Shown here: piece after piece, positions 42,630 to 51,982 of the stretch | Layout of the letters: each line of letters starts with the position of its first letter | How positions within the stretch are numbered: position 1 is the stretch's first letter | From: Natrialba aegyptia DSM 13077 | GTDB lineage: Archaea; Halobacteriota; Halobacteria; Halobacteriales; Natrialbaceae | NCBI RefSeq assembly: GCF_000337535.1 | Contig: NZ_AOIP01000032.1 | Location: forward strand, 274,849-338,848 | Length of the DNA stretch: 64,000 nt | Reading direction: 5' to 3' | Position numbers and translations under genes: made by a program | The notes under the pieces: generated by a model | The model's input: only the letters and a program-made list of their open reading frames with translations | The model's database searches: none | What the model was told of the DNA's origin: nothing

Positions 42630-43196
42630 GACGGTCTGCGGTACCGATTTTCCGCGCACTCGCAGGACACAGGACGGGTCGCGAGCGCGCCGAAACTGAC
42701 TGACGGCAGCCCGTACGAACGGACTGTCATCGAGTGAGAACGGGCGGAACGCTAGTGGACATCTCGATCGTGTTCGCAGCCGTCGGCCAACCGCGCCGGT
42801 GTTTCGGACCGAACGTCGATCGCGGCCGGCCGCGCGAGCGTCATTGCTGAGAGCGGTTCCGGTACCGCGGAACCCTCGCTCGTGCTCGTTGCCGGTGTCG
42901 GAGTCCGAGTCGATAGCGAATCCAAGTAGTCTCACAAAACGCCGCCTGGGTAGTCCAGAGACAGCGGACGGCTACCACGTACGTAACTGGCGTCTGAGAG
43001 ATGTGAACTCGGCGTCCGTGTACGATTTCGAGAGTATGCATACCTTCAGCGGAACGAGTTCAAGTGCCGTGTTATCATGTATTTATTCCGGATAGAAGTT
43101 CAGAGAACGCAAATGGCGTTTGTCACTCTCCGCGAACCGGATAGGTGGCACATTCTCTTGGGGAACGACGTCCGGGTATGGAGCGAGGGTACGATA
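42630..43196. other. Intergenic, 567 bases, no gene supported
   Basis: The stretch between gfcR and the lipoprotein gene has no frame with good codon bias or family character on either strand. It is less GC-biased than its neighbours and holds a short AT-rich piece near 43070-43095 (TATTTATTCCGG). Possibly decayed genes; nothing identified. Confidence 0.6.
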
Positions 43197-43478
43197 ATGA
43201 CCGATCGATTCACGCGGCGACGGTTGATCGCAGTCAGTGGTACCGTATGTGCGGCCGCACTCGCAGGCTGTGGCGATAGCGGGGAGGATAATGAGACGAC
43301 CGACGATGGGGCCGGTGACGAAACCGGGACGGGCGACGAGACGAACGGCGAAGAGAACGGGATGGGGAATGAAACGGACGGCGCGGAGAACGGAAACGAA
43401 ACGGACGGAATGGACGGTGAGAACGATACCAGCGAGGAGAACGGCATGGACAACGAGACGAGCGACGAGGATATGTAA
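43197..43478 (+). CDS. Tat lipoprotein signal plus acidic linker (probably truncated)
   Basis: A 93-residue protein from ATG 43197. Residues 1-24 are a Tat lipoprotein signal (TRRRLIAVSGTVCAAALAGCG, lipobox LAGC, Cys 24). The rest is a low-complexity Glu/Asn/Gly/Thr stretch (ENGMGNETDG) with no domain. It stops with TAA at 43476-43478; a MITE copy begins at 43479. Lipoproteins of this type normally carry a binding domain after such a linker, so truncation is likely. Confidence 0.75.
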   Translation: MTDRFTRRRLIAVSGTVCAAALAGCGDSGEDNETTDDGAGDETGTGDETNGEENGMGNETDGAENGNETDGMDGENDTSEENGMDNETSDEDM

Positions 43479-43564
43479 CTATAGTAGCCACTGAAAGCCA
43501 GTGCACACCTGATCGCACGATGGCTGTACGATCAGTGTGTGTATCGTTTCAGTTGCTACGATAG
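43479..43564. mobile_element. MITE-like inverted-repeat element (copy B, 86 bp)
   Basis: Ends CTATAGTAGCCACTGAAA (43479-43496) and TTTCAGTTGCTACGATAG (43547-43564) are inverted repeats. Same length and interior as copy A at 37453-37538 (about 88% identical). It begins directly after the stop codon of the lipoprotein gene. Confidence 0.8.
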
Positions 43565-43801
43565 CTGGCGGAGACTGCCTTCGGAAGCGAAACCGTCTCG
43601 CCTCCCCGGCCGGCCAGAGACGACGTTTGCTTGTCACGTCGTTTCAAACTGCGGCATAGCTACCGTCTTGGGAGGCGTACACTCCCTGTGAAAACGCATC
43701 CGCGGCTGATACCGTTCGAAAACCGTCTCTACACCCGGTGGTGATCGAAGCCGCGAGATGGGGCGGTTCCGCCGCGATACCGGAGAGAGAGAAGCGGTCC
43801 G

Positions 43802-44884
43802 TCACTCGAGTTCAAGTAGCAGACTGTCACAGAGCGCGTCCGGGCCCGCGTTTTCGAGGAGTCGCCGCTGTTTGCTCGCGCCGCTTTCGCGCTCGTAGAC
43901 TCGTTTGATGCCGTCGATGCCGAGTCGGTCGCACTCGCGGTCGACTACTTCGCCGAGGGAGACGGTGCCGTCGAGTTCGCGATCGATGAACGATGCCTCG
44001 TGTCCGTAGCGCAGGGCGCGCCACTTGTTTTCGTCTAAGAGTTCGCGGCGGTGGCGGGAGTTGGGGGTGCCGTCCTCGTACTCCTCGGCCAGCGCCTCGA
44101 CGAGGGCGTGGGCGTACTCGACGAACGCCATCACGATATCCGGATCGGCCTGGCCGTCGGGTGTTCGGAGTTCGACGGTGCCGTGTTCCGTGTGCGGGCG
44201 GACGTCGTACCAGAGTTCGCCGCGGTCGTTGATCGAGTCGGTCGCGAGCATGCGGCGTTCGAAGCGGTCGAAGGCGTCGAAGTCCTCGAAGTAGGTCGGC
44301 ATGCCGGTGTTGGGGAGTCCTTCGAAGAGTTTCGCGCGGGCGGACTGGAGGCCGGTGTCGAAGCCGTCCCAGTACGGCGAGTTCGCCGAGAGCGCGAGCA
44401 TGATCGGGACGTACCACCGCAGCTCGTTGGCGATCCAGACGGCCTTATCGGCGTCGTCGACGCCGACGTGGACGTGAACGCCGGCGGTCGTATTGCGGTG
44501 CTGTGGGTACTGGATGCGATCGAGCTGGGCTCGGTAGCGGGGTTTCTCCGCGTGCTCGAGTTCGCGCCACTTCGCGAGCGGGTGCAAGCCGGCGGCGGCG
44601 ATCCGAAAGCCGTGGCGTTCGGCGTGGTCGACGAGCGCGCGGCGGATTTCGAGTAGCGCCGCCCGCGCGTTTGCGGGGTCCTCGATGAGCGGCGTCTGGG
44701 TTTCGATGACGAACTTGAACAGTTCGTGGTCGAGTCGATCGGCGAGGATTTCGGGGGGGTCGTGTTCGTAGACGAGTTCGTCGGTGCCGCTCGTGGGCCG
44801 ACCGCGCTCGTCGACGACGAAACACTCCTCTTCGATCCCCAGTGTGCCCATACGCGTAAACGAATCCGGCGACCCGCGTTCCAT
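43802..44884 (-). CDS. gshA: Glutamate-cysteine ligase (gamma-glutamylcysteine synthetase), haloarchaeal type
   Basis: A 360-residue ATP-grasp-like ligase. Haloarchaea use gamma-glutamylcysteine as their main thiol. Seen: the start region [33 protein letters not shown], the block [38 protein letters not shown], and the ending [18 protein letters not shown]. No glutathione synthetase gene is nearby, in line with the thiol used in this group. It is divergent from nothing upstream; the acyl-CoA synthetase gene lies 133 bases away on the same strand. Confidence 0.93.
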   Translation of the reverse strand: MERGSPDSFTRMGTLGIEEECFVVDERGRPTSGTDELVYEHDPPEILADRLDHELFKFVIETQTPLIEDPANARAALLEIRRALVDHAERHGFRIAAAGLHPLAKWRELEHAEKPRYRAQLDRIQYPQHRNTTAGVHVHVGVDDADKAVWIANELRWYVPIMLALSANSPYWDGFDTGLQSARAKLFEGLPNTGMPTYFEDFDAFDRFERRMLATDSINDRGELWYDVRPHTEHGTVELRTPDGQADPDIVMAFVEYAHALVEALAEEYEDGTPNSRHRRELLDENKWRALRYGHEASFIDRELDGTVSLGEVVDRECDRLGIDGIKRVYERESGASKQRRLLENAGPDALCDSLLLELE

Positions 44885-45017
44885 CGTGGAGTCCTTTTAG
44901 CCGCGGCAGTAAATACGGTTTGGAGTTGGTCGCAGACGTATCAACACGGGTTATCCTCATTTTTGAATGAGTATTTTGGATACAGAATACGGTCGTGGTT
45001 GCAGCAGCTAGTGGGCC

Positions 45018-46637
45018 TCAGGACTCCGCGGGGTCCGTGTCCGAATCGGCTCCGGAGGCCTCCTCCGTCTCGGCGTCGTCGCGCGCCGCGTCGTCGGACT
45101 CGCGAAGTTTGAATTTCTGGACCTTTCCGCTCGGGTTCGTGGGAAGCTCCTCGACGAAAGTGTACTCTCGCGGACGCTTGAAGTCGGCCAACTGGTCGCT
45201 CTCGAGGGCGAACGCGTCCAAGTCATCCGCGGTGACGCCGTCTCCGACGACGTAGGCGACGACGCGCTCGCCCCACTCTTCGTCGGGTTCACCGACGACG
45301 GCGGCCGCTTCGACGCCGTCGTGAGAGAACAGCACGTCCTCGACCTCGGCCGGATAGATGTTCTCGCCGCCGGAGACGATCATATCGTCCTTCCGATCGA
45401 CCACGTAGAGGTAGCCGTCCGCGTCGCGGTAGCCGAGGTCGCCGGTGTAGTACCAGGTCGTCCCGTCGGCCTCGCGCAGCGACCGTGCGGTCGCGTCCGG
45501 TCGGTTCCAGTACTCGCGCATCGTACACGGACCTGCGATGAGGATCTCGCCGATTTCGCCCCGTTCGACTTCCCGATCCGGGTCCGCGTCGGGGTCGACG
45601 ATCCGGAGTTCGTGATTGAGTGCCGGCAGGCCCGCACACCCTTGCTTCGAGAGTTGATCTTCCGGCCGCTGAAAGACGCCCGCGGGACCGATCTCGGTCA
45701 TGCCGTACGCCTGGATGTAGTCCTCACAGAGGTGTTCACGGCAGTTTTCCAGCACCTGCTCGGGCATCGGCGCAGCGCCGTACAGGCCGAGTCGTAGCGA
45801 GGAGACGTCGACATCGCGCTCTGCGGCCGCCAACGACAGCCCGTTCCAGGCCGTCGGCGCGGCGAACAGGAACGACACGTCGTACTCCTCGATCGCGTCC
45901 AACGCGACCGCCGGATCGAACTCGTGGAGAATAACCGTCGTCGCGCCGCGTTGAACGCGCGGGAACAGACTGCAGTGTAACTCCGCACAGTGATACAGCG
46001 GCATGACCGACAGTCCGACGTCGTCCCGCGTGACGTTCATCTCGGCGATGCACAACAGATTGTGATCCACCATGTCCCGATGCTCGTGGACCACTCCCTT
46101 CGGCCGGCCCGTCGTCCCCGACGTGTAGATGAACGCGTAGGTATCGTCCTCGGAGACGTCGATCGACGGCCGCTCGGCGGCCCCGGACGCAAGCAACGCG
46201 TCGAACTCGCGGGCGTACGACGGTCCCTCCTCATCGATATACACGTACTCCTCGACCGACTCGAGTTCAGGTTTCGCGGCCGTGACGGCCTCCCGCGTCG
46301 CGGCCTCGAAGACGACGAGTTCGGCCGCGGCATCGGAGACGATGAACTCGATGTCGCCGGCGGCCAGCCGAAAGTTCAGCGGCGTGATGACGGCCCCGAG
46401 TTTCGCACAGGCGTAGACGGTGAGGACGAACTCGGAGCCGTTGTGCAACACCGTCGCGACTCGATCCCCGCGTTCGATTCCGAGGTCGGCGAACGCGTTC
46501 GCCAGTCGATTGACGCGCTCGTCGAACTCCGCGTACGTAAAGCGGTGGCCCTTGCGCGGGTAGACGATGGCCTCGCGGTCCGGATACCGCGCGACGGTCT
46601 GTTCGAGCGTTTCCCCCACCGTGGTATAATGTGACAT
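45018..46637 (-). CDS. Acyl-CoA synthetase (AMP-forming)
   Basis: A 539-residue ANL-superfamily enzyme that activates a carboxylic acid with ATP and CoA. The P-loop is FIYTSGTTGRPKGVVHEH near residue 169; GMTEIGP, YYTGDLGYRDADGYLYVVDRKDD (with the hinge Asp and Arg-Lys) and NPSGKVQKFKLRE (catalytic Lys near the end) follow. The tail is acidic. ATG 46637 (MSHYTTVGETLEQTV) was chosen. Substrate chain length not readable. Confidence 0.95.
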   Translation of the reverse strand: MSHYTTVGETLEQTVARYPDREAIVYPRKGHRFTYAEFDERVNRLANAFADLGIERGDRVATVLHNGSEFVLTVYACAKLGAVITPLNFRLAAGDIEFIVSDAAAELVVFEAATREAVTAAKPELESVEEYVYIDEEGPSYAREFDALLASGAAERPSIDVSEDDTYAFIYTSGTTGRPKGVVHEHRDMVDHNLLCIAEMNVTRDDVGLSVMPLYHCAELHCSLFPRVQRGATTVILHEFDPAVALDAIEEYDVSFLFAAPTAWNGLSLAAAERDVDVSSLRLGLYGAAPMPEQVLENCREHLCEDYIQAYGMTEIGPAGVFQRPEDQLSKQGCAGLPALNHELRIVDPDADPDREVERGEIGEILIAGPCTMREYWNRPDATARSLREADGTTWYYTGDLGYRDADGYLYVVDRKDDMIVSGGENIYPAEVEDVLFSHDGVEAAAVVGEPDEEWGERVVAYVVGDGVTADDLDAFALESDQLADFKRPREYTFVEELPTNPSGKVQKFKLRESDDAARDDAETEEASGADSDTDPAES

Positions 46638-46789
46638 ATGGCACGGTAGTTCGACGGCGGCTCGGATAGCTGTTCGGGTGTCTACGATTGTGCTATCGCT
46701 TCGTGCTCCGGTCGCTTCGCACGGTCTCACTTACAGCGGATCGATTGGCTGCAGCTACTGGAAGCGTTCTCCACGGCCCTCGTATACTG

Positions 46790-47065
46790 TTAGTCGGGCC
46801 CAGAATTTCCGTCAGTATCCGTCTCATCCGGCGCAGCATCGGTTTCGTGACCGCTCGAAGAGCCGTCAGGAGGCTCGCTTTCCGTCGGCTCGCTACTGAA
46901 CTCGTAGGTTGCAATCTCGCTCGCCCCACAGACCGGACACGTCGTCGGGGCGTCATCGAACTTCGAGCCGCAGTGTCGACACTCGTGAAGGACCGGCCCG
47001 TCCGGCTCGTTCGCCGTCTCGTCCTCCCGCTGGAGGAACTCCGGGAGGAGTTTGTGGAGTGGCAT
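46790..47065 (-). CDS. Zinc-ribbon protein in the Trk regulator operon
   Basis: A 91-residue protein with a ribbon of CRHCGS and CPVCGA near residues 29-48 and an acidic tail. It starts two bases before the end of the Lrp-RCK regulator gene, so the two are translated together. Function unknown; likely a partner or modulator of the Trk regulator. Confidence 0.75.
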   Translation of the reverse strand: MPLHKLLPEFLQREDETANEPDGPVLHECRHCGSKFDDAPTTCPVCGASEIATYEFSSEPTESEPPDGSSSGHETDAAPDETDTDGNSGPD

Positions 47066-47066
47066 C

Positions 47067-47861
47067 TTAGGTGAGTCGTGTCGCCGTCTGTGTGGTCCCG
47101 TCCGGCCCGCGAAAGCCCGTTAGTGCGGGTTCGTCGGTGCCGTTCGGTGAGAACACCGTCACGACATCGTGGGGTCTAATTTCGGTATCGCCGTGTGGCG
47201 TAATAACCGTGTCGTCGCGTTCGATCGCGATGACGAGCGTCTGTTCTTCGAGGATGCCGTCGTCCGCTGCCGTCTCGAGCGTGCGCCCGGCAATCGGAGC
47301 CTCCTCGTGGACGGTTACCTCGACCACTTCGGCACCGCCGGTCAGACTAATGGAATCCGCCAGCGGTTCGCGGCGGTGATCGTCCGCCGGACCGTACGGG
47401 CCGTAGGGGAAGTCGTGTTCGTTCTGCATGAGGAACTCGTCTTCGATTTCGACGTCTAAGGTCGCGAGTTCATGACCGATCTGACGCAGGTCGCTCGTAT
47501 TCGTGCCGACGGCGAGGACGTGGAGATTCAGCCGGCCGCCCATGAGTTCGCGGACGTTGATGACGCCAGGAATCGTGCCGATTCGACGGGCGAGCCCCTC
47601 GACATCGCCGAACGGGGCGTGACAGAGAAAGAGATTCATCAGCGACCCATCGGCGTGTTCGAAGTCGACGGTTGCGTGGTAGCCATCGATGATGTCGTGG
47701 TCTTCGAGTTGGGAGATTCGGTTTCGGATCGTCGCCCCGGAGACGCTGACATCCTCGGCGATCGCGGGGGCCGACGTGTTCCGAGCATCGGTCATCAACG
47801 AATAGATAATTCGACGATCGATTTCATCGAGTCGGTAACTACCGTCGGTCCCGTGTCCCAT
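47067..47861 (-). CDS. Lrp/AsnC-type regulator fused to an RCK_C (TrkA-C) domain
   Basis: A 264-residue fusion. Residues ~10-60 are an Lrp HTH (DEIDRRIIYSLMTDARNTSAPAIAEDVSVSGATIRNRISQLED), next is the RAM domain (about 70-150), and the end is an RCK_C fold (VVEVTVHEEAPIAGRTLETAADDGILEEQTLVIAIERDD...). The RCK_C domain binds ligands in potassium channels and TrkA, so it may sense cyclic dinucleotide or another ion-status signal. It lies beside Trk genes, so it likely controls them. Confidence 0.9.
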   Translation of the reverse strand: MGHGTDGSYRLDEIDRRIIYSLMTDARNTSAPAIAEDVSVSGATIRNRISQLEDHDIIDGYHATVDFEHADGSLMNLFLCHAPFGDVEGLARRIGTIPGVINVRELMGGRLNLHVLAVGTNTSDLRQIGHELATLDVEIEDEFLMQNEHDFPYGPYGPADDHRREPLADSISLTGGAEVVEVTVHEEAPIAGRTLETAADDGILEEQTLVIAIERDDTVITPHGDTEIRPHDVVTVFSPNGTDEPALTGFRGPDGTTQTATRLT

Positions 47862-47996
47862 GTATATTTCTGTGAGACGAGAGAATATATAACTACGGTA
47901 CGTCTATCCAATACGCGACGGGGGCTATATTTTCGATGCGAAAACAGCACGGATAGTCGGTGTCACACGAAAGTGAAACGGCGAGCCGGCGTTCGG

Positions 47997-49538
47997 CTAC
48001 GCCGAGTGGGTCCCATTACGGAGGACGGCACTTAGCAACACAGCAACGGGGATGATTTCCAGACGACCAACCCACATATTGAGGATCAGCATCGTCTTCG
48101 GGACGGTCGGCATTTCCGGTCCGGTAATACCCGCATCGAGTCCGACAGTGCTCTGTGCGCTCATCACCTCGAAAATGATGTATTCGAGCGGATAGTCCGG
48201 AGCGAGCGCCCACAGGAAAACGGCGATCCCGAGCGCGAGAACTGCAAGCCAGAGGATGAGGACGATCGCGGCCTCCGTGAACTCGCGGTGGATCTGCTCT
48301 TCGTCGAGCGTTCGATCGCCGAGTTCGAGCTGTCGAACCGCACTCGCGGGGACGAACACGCTCTGGATTTGCCACAGCGTTCCCTTGATCAGCGTGGCGA
48401 CGCGGATCAGTTTGAGACCACCGCCAGTCGAACCGGCCGCTGGACCGGTTAGCATGCCGAGACAGACGAGTAACGTCGCGCCGGTCGTCCAGATCTTTTC
48501 GGTTCCGTTCCCGATCGTCGTCGTTCCGAACCCGGCGTTCGAGGTCGCAGAAACGAATTGGAACAGCGCGGTCCGAAACGTCGCTTCGATCCCCTCGTAC
48601 TGCTGGTTGAGCAGCAACACGGCAGTTAATGCGACTCCACCGAGGGCGAACCAGCCGAGCACCCATCTCGTCTGGAGATCCGCGTAGATGTTTCGAATCT
48701 CGCCTTTGAGGATGAGGTAGTGGATCGGGAACGCGATGCTACCGGCGACCATAACCGGGATGACGGCGTACTCGATAAGCGGTTTTCCGTAATAGCCGAT
48801 CGACTCGGCGCGGACCGAGAAGCCGCCGGTTGCGATAGCCGTCATCGCGTGGTTGATTGCGTCCCACGTCGGCATGCCGACGACGACGAACAGTGCGATT
48901 CCGGCGAGCGTAAATCCGAGGTAGAGTTTCCAGATTTCACGGACCGTCGAAACGATGCTGGGATGGATCTTCCGCGACCGGGCCTCGCTCTCGTAGAGCG
49001 TCAACGAACCGCTTCCGGGCCGTGCGAGGATAGCCACCGTGAGCACGATGACGCCGACGCCGCCGACCCACTCGATAAACGACCGCCACCAGTGCAGCGA
49101 CCGCGGAAGGACCTCCTCGTCCGCGGCCATCGTCAACCCGGTGCCGGTAAAGCCGCTCATACTCTCGAAGATACCGTTGAGCGGCAGTCGAAAGGCGGCG
49201 GTCGTCTCGGTAATCCCCGGCGTGTTCAGCCAGGCCGGAAACGGATCGAGGGTGATCGTCCACGCGATCAGCAAGAACGGAAGTGCGCCGAGCACGCCGA
49301 TGACTCCCCAGGCCGTCGCCGCGATGAGCATCCCGTGGCGTTTGCCCGGATCGGGCGCATCGATGAACGTGCGGGCGAGCGCCACCCCGATCGCCAGCAT
49401 CACGGCCCCCGAAACCGCGAACGCCGGCACCGCGTAGAACTCGCCATTGATGAGTGCGACCGGAATGGAGAGAAACGCCATCAGCGAGACGACCTGCACG
49501 ATTCGGCCCACGTCCCGCCCGACTGTCTCGTACTGCAT
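47997..49538 (-). CDS. TrkH potassium uptake protein, copy 1
   Basis: A 513-residue transporter of the Trk/Ktr/HKT superfamily with about ten membrane segments and four pore loops. Filter-type glycines appear in ESMSGFTGTGLTM, TSNAGFGTTTIGNG and MTAIATGGFSV; STGGGLKLIRV follows the helix end. It follows trkA (49541-50212) on the minus strand, two bases apart, so both form a unit. The stop TAG is at 47997-47999. Confidence 0.95.
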   Translation of the reverse strand: MQYETVGRDVGRIVQVVSLMAFLSIPVALINGEFYAVPAFAVSGAVMLAIGVALARTFIDAPDPGKRHGMLIAATAWGVIGVLGALPFLLIAWTITLDPFPAWLNTPGITETTAAFRLPLNGIFESMSGFTGTGLTMAADEEVLPRSLHWWRSFIEWVGGVGVIVLTVAILARPGSGSLTLYESEARSRKIHPSIVSTVREIWKLYLGFTLAGIALFVVVGMPTWDAINHAMTAIATGGFSVRAESIGYYGKPLIEYAVIPVMVAGSIAFPIHYLILKGEIRNIYADLQTRWVLGWFALGGVALTAVLLLNQQYEGIEATFRTALFQFVSATSNAGFGTTTIGNGTEKIWTTGATLLVCLGMLTGPAAGSTGGGLKLIRVATLIKGTLWQIQSVFVPASAVRQLELGDRTLDEEQIHREFTEAAIVLILWLAVLALGIAVFLWALAPDYPLEYIIFEVMSAQSTVGLDAGITGPEMPTVPKTMLILNMWVGRLEIIPVAVLLSAVLRNGTHSA

Positions 49539-49540
49539 TA

Positions 49541-50212
49541 CTATGGGTGATCGCCCGTAAACGCTGCAACTGCATCAGCCAGTGCGACATCGTCCGTAAA
49601 CACCGTAACCTGGTCACCCGGACGGATGATCGTCTCCCCTTTCGGCGCGCGTATCTCCTCGCCTCGTTTGAGCGCGACGACGAGACACCCCTCGGGAAGC
49701 ACGCCCGAACTCGTGGCCGTTTTGAGCGGTTCGCCGCTCATCGGCGCGTCTTCGGTGACGGTCAACTCCACGAGTTCAGTGTCGTCTTCGAGCTCGATGA
49801 AGTCGCTGACCTTCGGGTAGCGAATCGAGTGATAGAGGTAGTCGGCGATCAGCCGCTGTGGATTTTCGATGAGGGTGACGCCGATCTTTTCGAAGACGGG
49901 GAGGTTTTCGGGGTCGTGGACGACGCTGACGAGGTTCGGAACGTCGTGTTCCTGTGCGAGCAACATGACCATGATGTTGACGGCGTCGATGTTCGTGGTG
50001 GTGATGACGGCGTCCGCACGGTCGATGCTTGCGTCCTCCAGGGTGCTGTGGGAGGTCGCATCGGCGTTGAGGACGAGACAGTCGTACTCGGACGCAACGG
50101 CGTTTGCCTGTTCGTCGTCCTCCTCGATGACGACGACATCGTTGCCGTCCGCAATTGCGAGGTCGATCAGGTTCGATCCGATATTGCCTGCGCCGACGAT
50201 GACGATATACAT
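49541..50212 (-). CDS. TrkA (RCK) regulatory subunit, single-domain pair
   Basis: A 223-residue protein with one RCK_N (YIVIVGAGNIGSNLIDLAIADGNDVVVIEED, Rossmann NAD site) and one RCK_C (VELTVTEDAPMSGEPLKTATSSGVL). It gates its TrkH partner on NAD(H)/ATP and perhaps cyclic-di-AMP. First gene of the leftward trkA-trkH pair; divergent from the second system across the gap 50213-50647. Confidence 0.95.
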   Translation of the reverse strand: MYIVIVGAGNIGSNLIDLAIADGNDVVVIEEDDEQANAVASEYDCLVLNADATSHSTLEDASIDRADAVITTTNIDAVNIMVMLLAQEHDVPNLVSVVHDPENLPVFEKIGVTLIENPQRLIADYLYHSIRYPKVSDFIELEDDTELVELTVTEDAPMSGEPLKTATSSGVLPEGCLVVALKRGEEIRAPKGETIIRPGDQVTVFTDDVALADAVAAFTGDHP

Positions 50213-50647
50213 GGTTGATGGTGGATGGGTGATGGGTGCTCAGTAGTCAGTAGTCAGTGGCCAGTGGTCCGTGATCCATGGTCAGTGACAGTGGGGAGGG
50301 TGGTTATGGTAGTGCAAGAGTGTCGTGAACGCGTGTGGATGCGTAGTGTAGCGTGAAGTATAATCGGTTGGATGTCGGGACGGTCCGGCCGACACAGGGC
50401 AGTCGAGGGAGAGCCAGAGCGCAAAGCGGGGGATAGCGCAGCGATAGCGCTCGATTTTCGATGGAAACTGCATTTGTGCGTCGATGACAGTATTTCTGAT
50501 AGCCGAATATAGTTCTATCCACTTTCGATTCCAGAAGTGGTTTTATATAATCAACTCAGCATTCGCATTCGATTGGTACGAGCGGTGATCGATACATACA
50601 CTAGTATCGGCGAACGACGGTGCGTTCATGGATGAGGTGAGCGACGA
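50213..50647. other. Intergenic region between two Trk systems, 435 bases
   Basis: No gene was found. The first ~80 bases carry short repetitive DNA (GATGGTGGATGGGTGATGGG, then CAGTAGTCAGTAGTCAGTGG). A strong TATA box lies at 50541-50550. Both systems should be promoted from here. Confidence 0.7.
50541..50550 (+). promoter_or_regulatory. TATA box of the rightward trkA-trkH pair
   Basis: TTTTATATAA, about 98 bases before the ATG at 50648. The inferred transcript starts near 50573 and carries a leader of about 75 bases, long for this organism. Confidence 0.6.
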
Positions 50648-51982
50648 ATGCGCGTAATCGTCGTCGGCGCTGGCAGGGTCGGTCGCTCGATCGCTGCGAA
50701 TCTAGAGCAGACACACGAGGTCGTCGTCGTCGACCGAGACGGGGACACCGTCGAGGAACTCACGTACTCGCTCGACGTACTGGCGATTCAGGGAGACGGC
50801 ACCGAAATCGGGACCTTGCAGGAGGCCGGTATCGAACAGGCGGGACTGGTCATCGCCTGTACGGACAACGACGAATCGAACGTCGTCATCTGCGGGGCCG
50901 CGAAGGCGGCCGGTGAAACGTTTACGATCGCCCGCGTGCGACGGCGAACGCTCCTCGAAACCTGGACCGGGTCCCAGGAAGCGTTCGGCGTCGATTTCAT
51001 GGTCTGTATGGACTTGCTTACTGCACAGACGATCTTTCGCATTTCTGGGCTTCCGGCCGCACAGGACGTGAAGATGTTCGCTGGCGGGCTCGTTCGTATG
51101 GTCGAGTTCGGAATCGGGCCGAACAGCCCGGTCGCGAACTCGACGGTCAGCGAGGCGGACCAGTACGATTCGCTGACGTTCGCCGCGATCTTCCGTGACG
51201 ACGAGATGATCGTCGCGACGGGCGAAACCGATATTCGGGCCGGCGATCGCGTCGTCGTCATCGGCAGTCCCGATTCGGTCACCGGGTTCGCCGACGATAT
51301 CGTCTGTACGCACGACAACAGCACCGACGAGGTCGTTATCGTCGGCGGCAGCGAAATCGGCTTTCAGACCGCCCGCGAGTTCGAAGAGCACGGCTTCCAC
51401 CCGCGCCTGATCGAGCAGGAGCACGACCGCGCCCGCGAGTGCGCCGAGAAACTGCCGAACACGATGGTGATGGAAAACGACGCGACCGACGCCGAGTTCC
51501 TCTCGCGCGAACACGTCGACGAGGCGGACATCGTCGTCGCGGCCCTCGACGGCGACGAGAAGAACCTGCTCGTCTCCCTGCTGGCCCGCCGTCTCGGCGT
51601 CGACCGAACGGTCGCCGTCATCGAGAACCACGAGTACGCCGAACTCTTCGAGACGGTCGGTATCGACGTGGCCGTGAATCCGCGCGAGGTGACCGCGGAG
51701 GAGATCGTTCGCTTCACCCGAACCGACAAGACGGAGAAAATCGCCATGGTCGAACGCGACCGGGCGGAGGTTATCGAGATCGAGGTCAGTGAGGACAGCG
51801 TTCTCACGGGACGACAGATCGCCGATGCGACGGCCGAACTCCCGGACGGCGTCGTGATCGGCGCAATTTCGCGCAGCGGGGAACTCATCACGCCTCGCGG
51901 CACGACGGTTATCCAACCCGGCGACCACGTCGTCGTCTTCGTGGATGCGGCCGTCCTCGATACGGTCTCACGGGTGATTTGA
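50648..51982 (+). CDS. trkA: TrkA (double RCK) regulatory subunit
   Basis: A 444-residue protein with two RCK_N/RCK_C pairs. Rossmann sites are MRVIVVGAGRVGRSIAANL at the start and VVIVGGSEIGFQTARE near residue 230; each is followed by an RCK_C domain (SEADQYDSLTF..., and VIEIEVSEDSVLTGRQIADA near the end). This is the classic TrkA length. It overlaps the next gene by one base (TGATG), so coupled translation. Symbol by family; two Trk systems exist here. Confidence 0.95.
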   Translation: MRVIVVGAGRVGRSIAANLEQTHEVVVVDRDGDTVEELTYSLDVLAIQGDGTEIGTLQEAGIEQAGLVIACTDNDESNVVICGAAKAAGETFTIARVRRRTLLETWTGSQEAFGVDFMVCMDLLTAQTIFRISGLPAAQDVKMFAGGLVRMVEFGIGPNSPVANSTVSEADQYDSLTFAAIFRDDEMIVATGETDIRAGDRVVVIGSPDSVTGFADDIVCTHDNSTDEVVIVGGSEIGFQTAREFEEHGFHPRLIEQEHDRARECAEKLPNTMVMENDATDAEFLSREHVDEADIVVAALDGDEKNLLVSLLARRLGVDRTVAVIENHEYAELFETVGIDVAVNPREVTAEEIVRFTRTDKTEKIAMVERDRAEVIEIEVSEDSVLTGRQIADATAELPDGVVIGAISRSGELITPRGTTVIQPGDHVVVFVDAAVLDTVSRVI

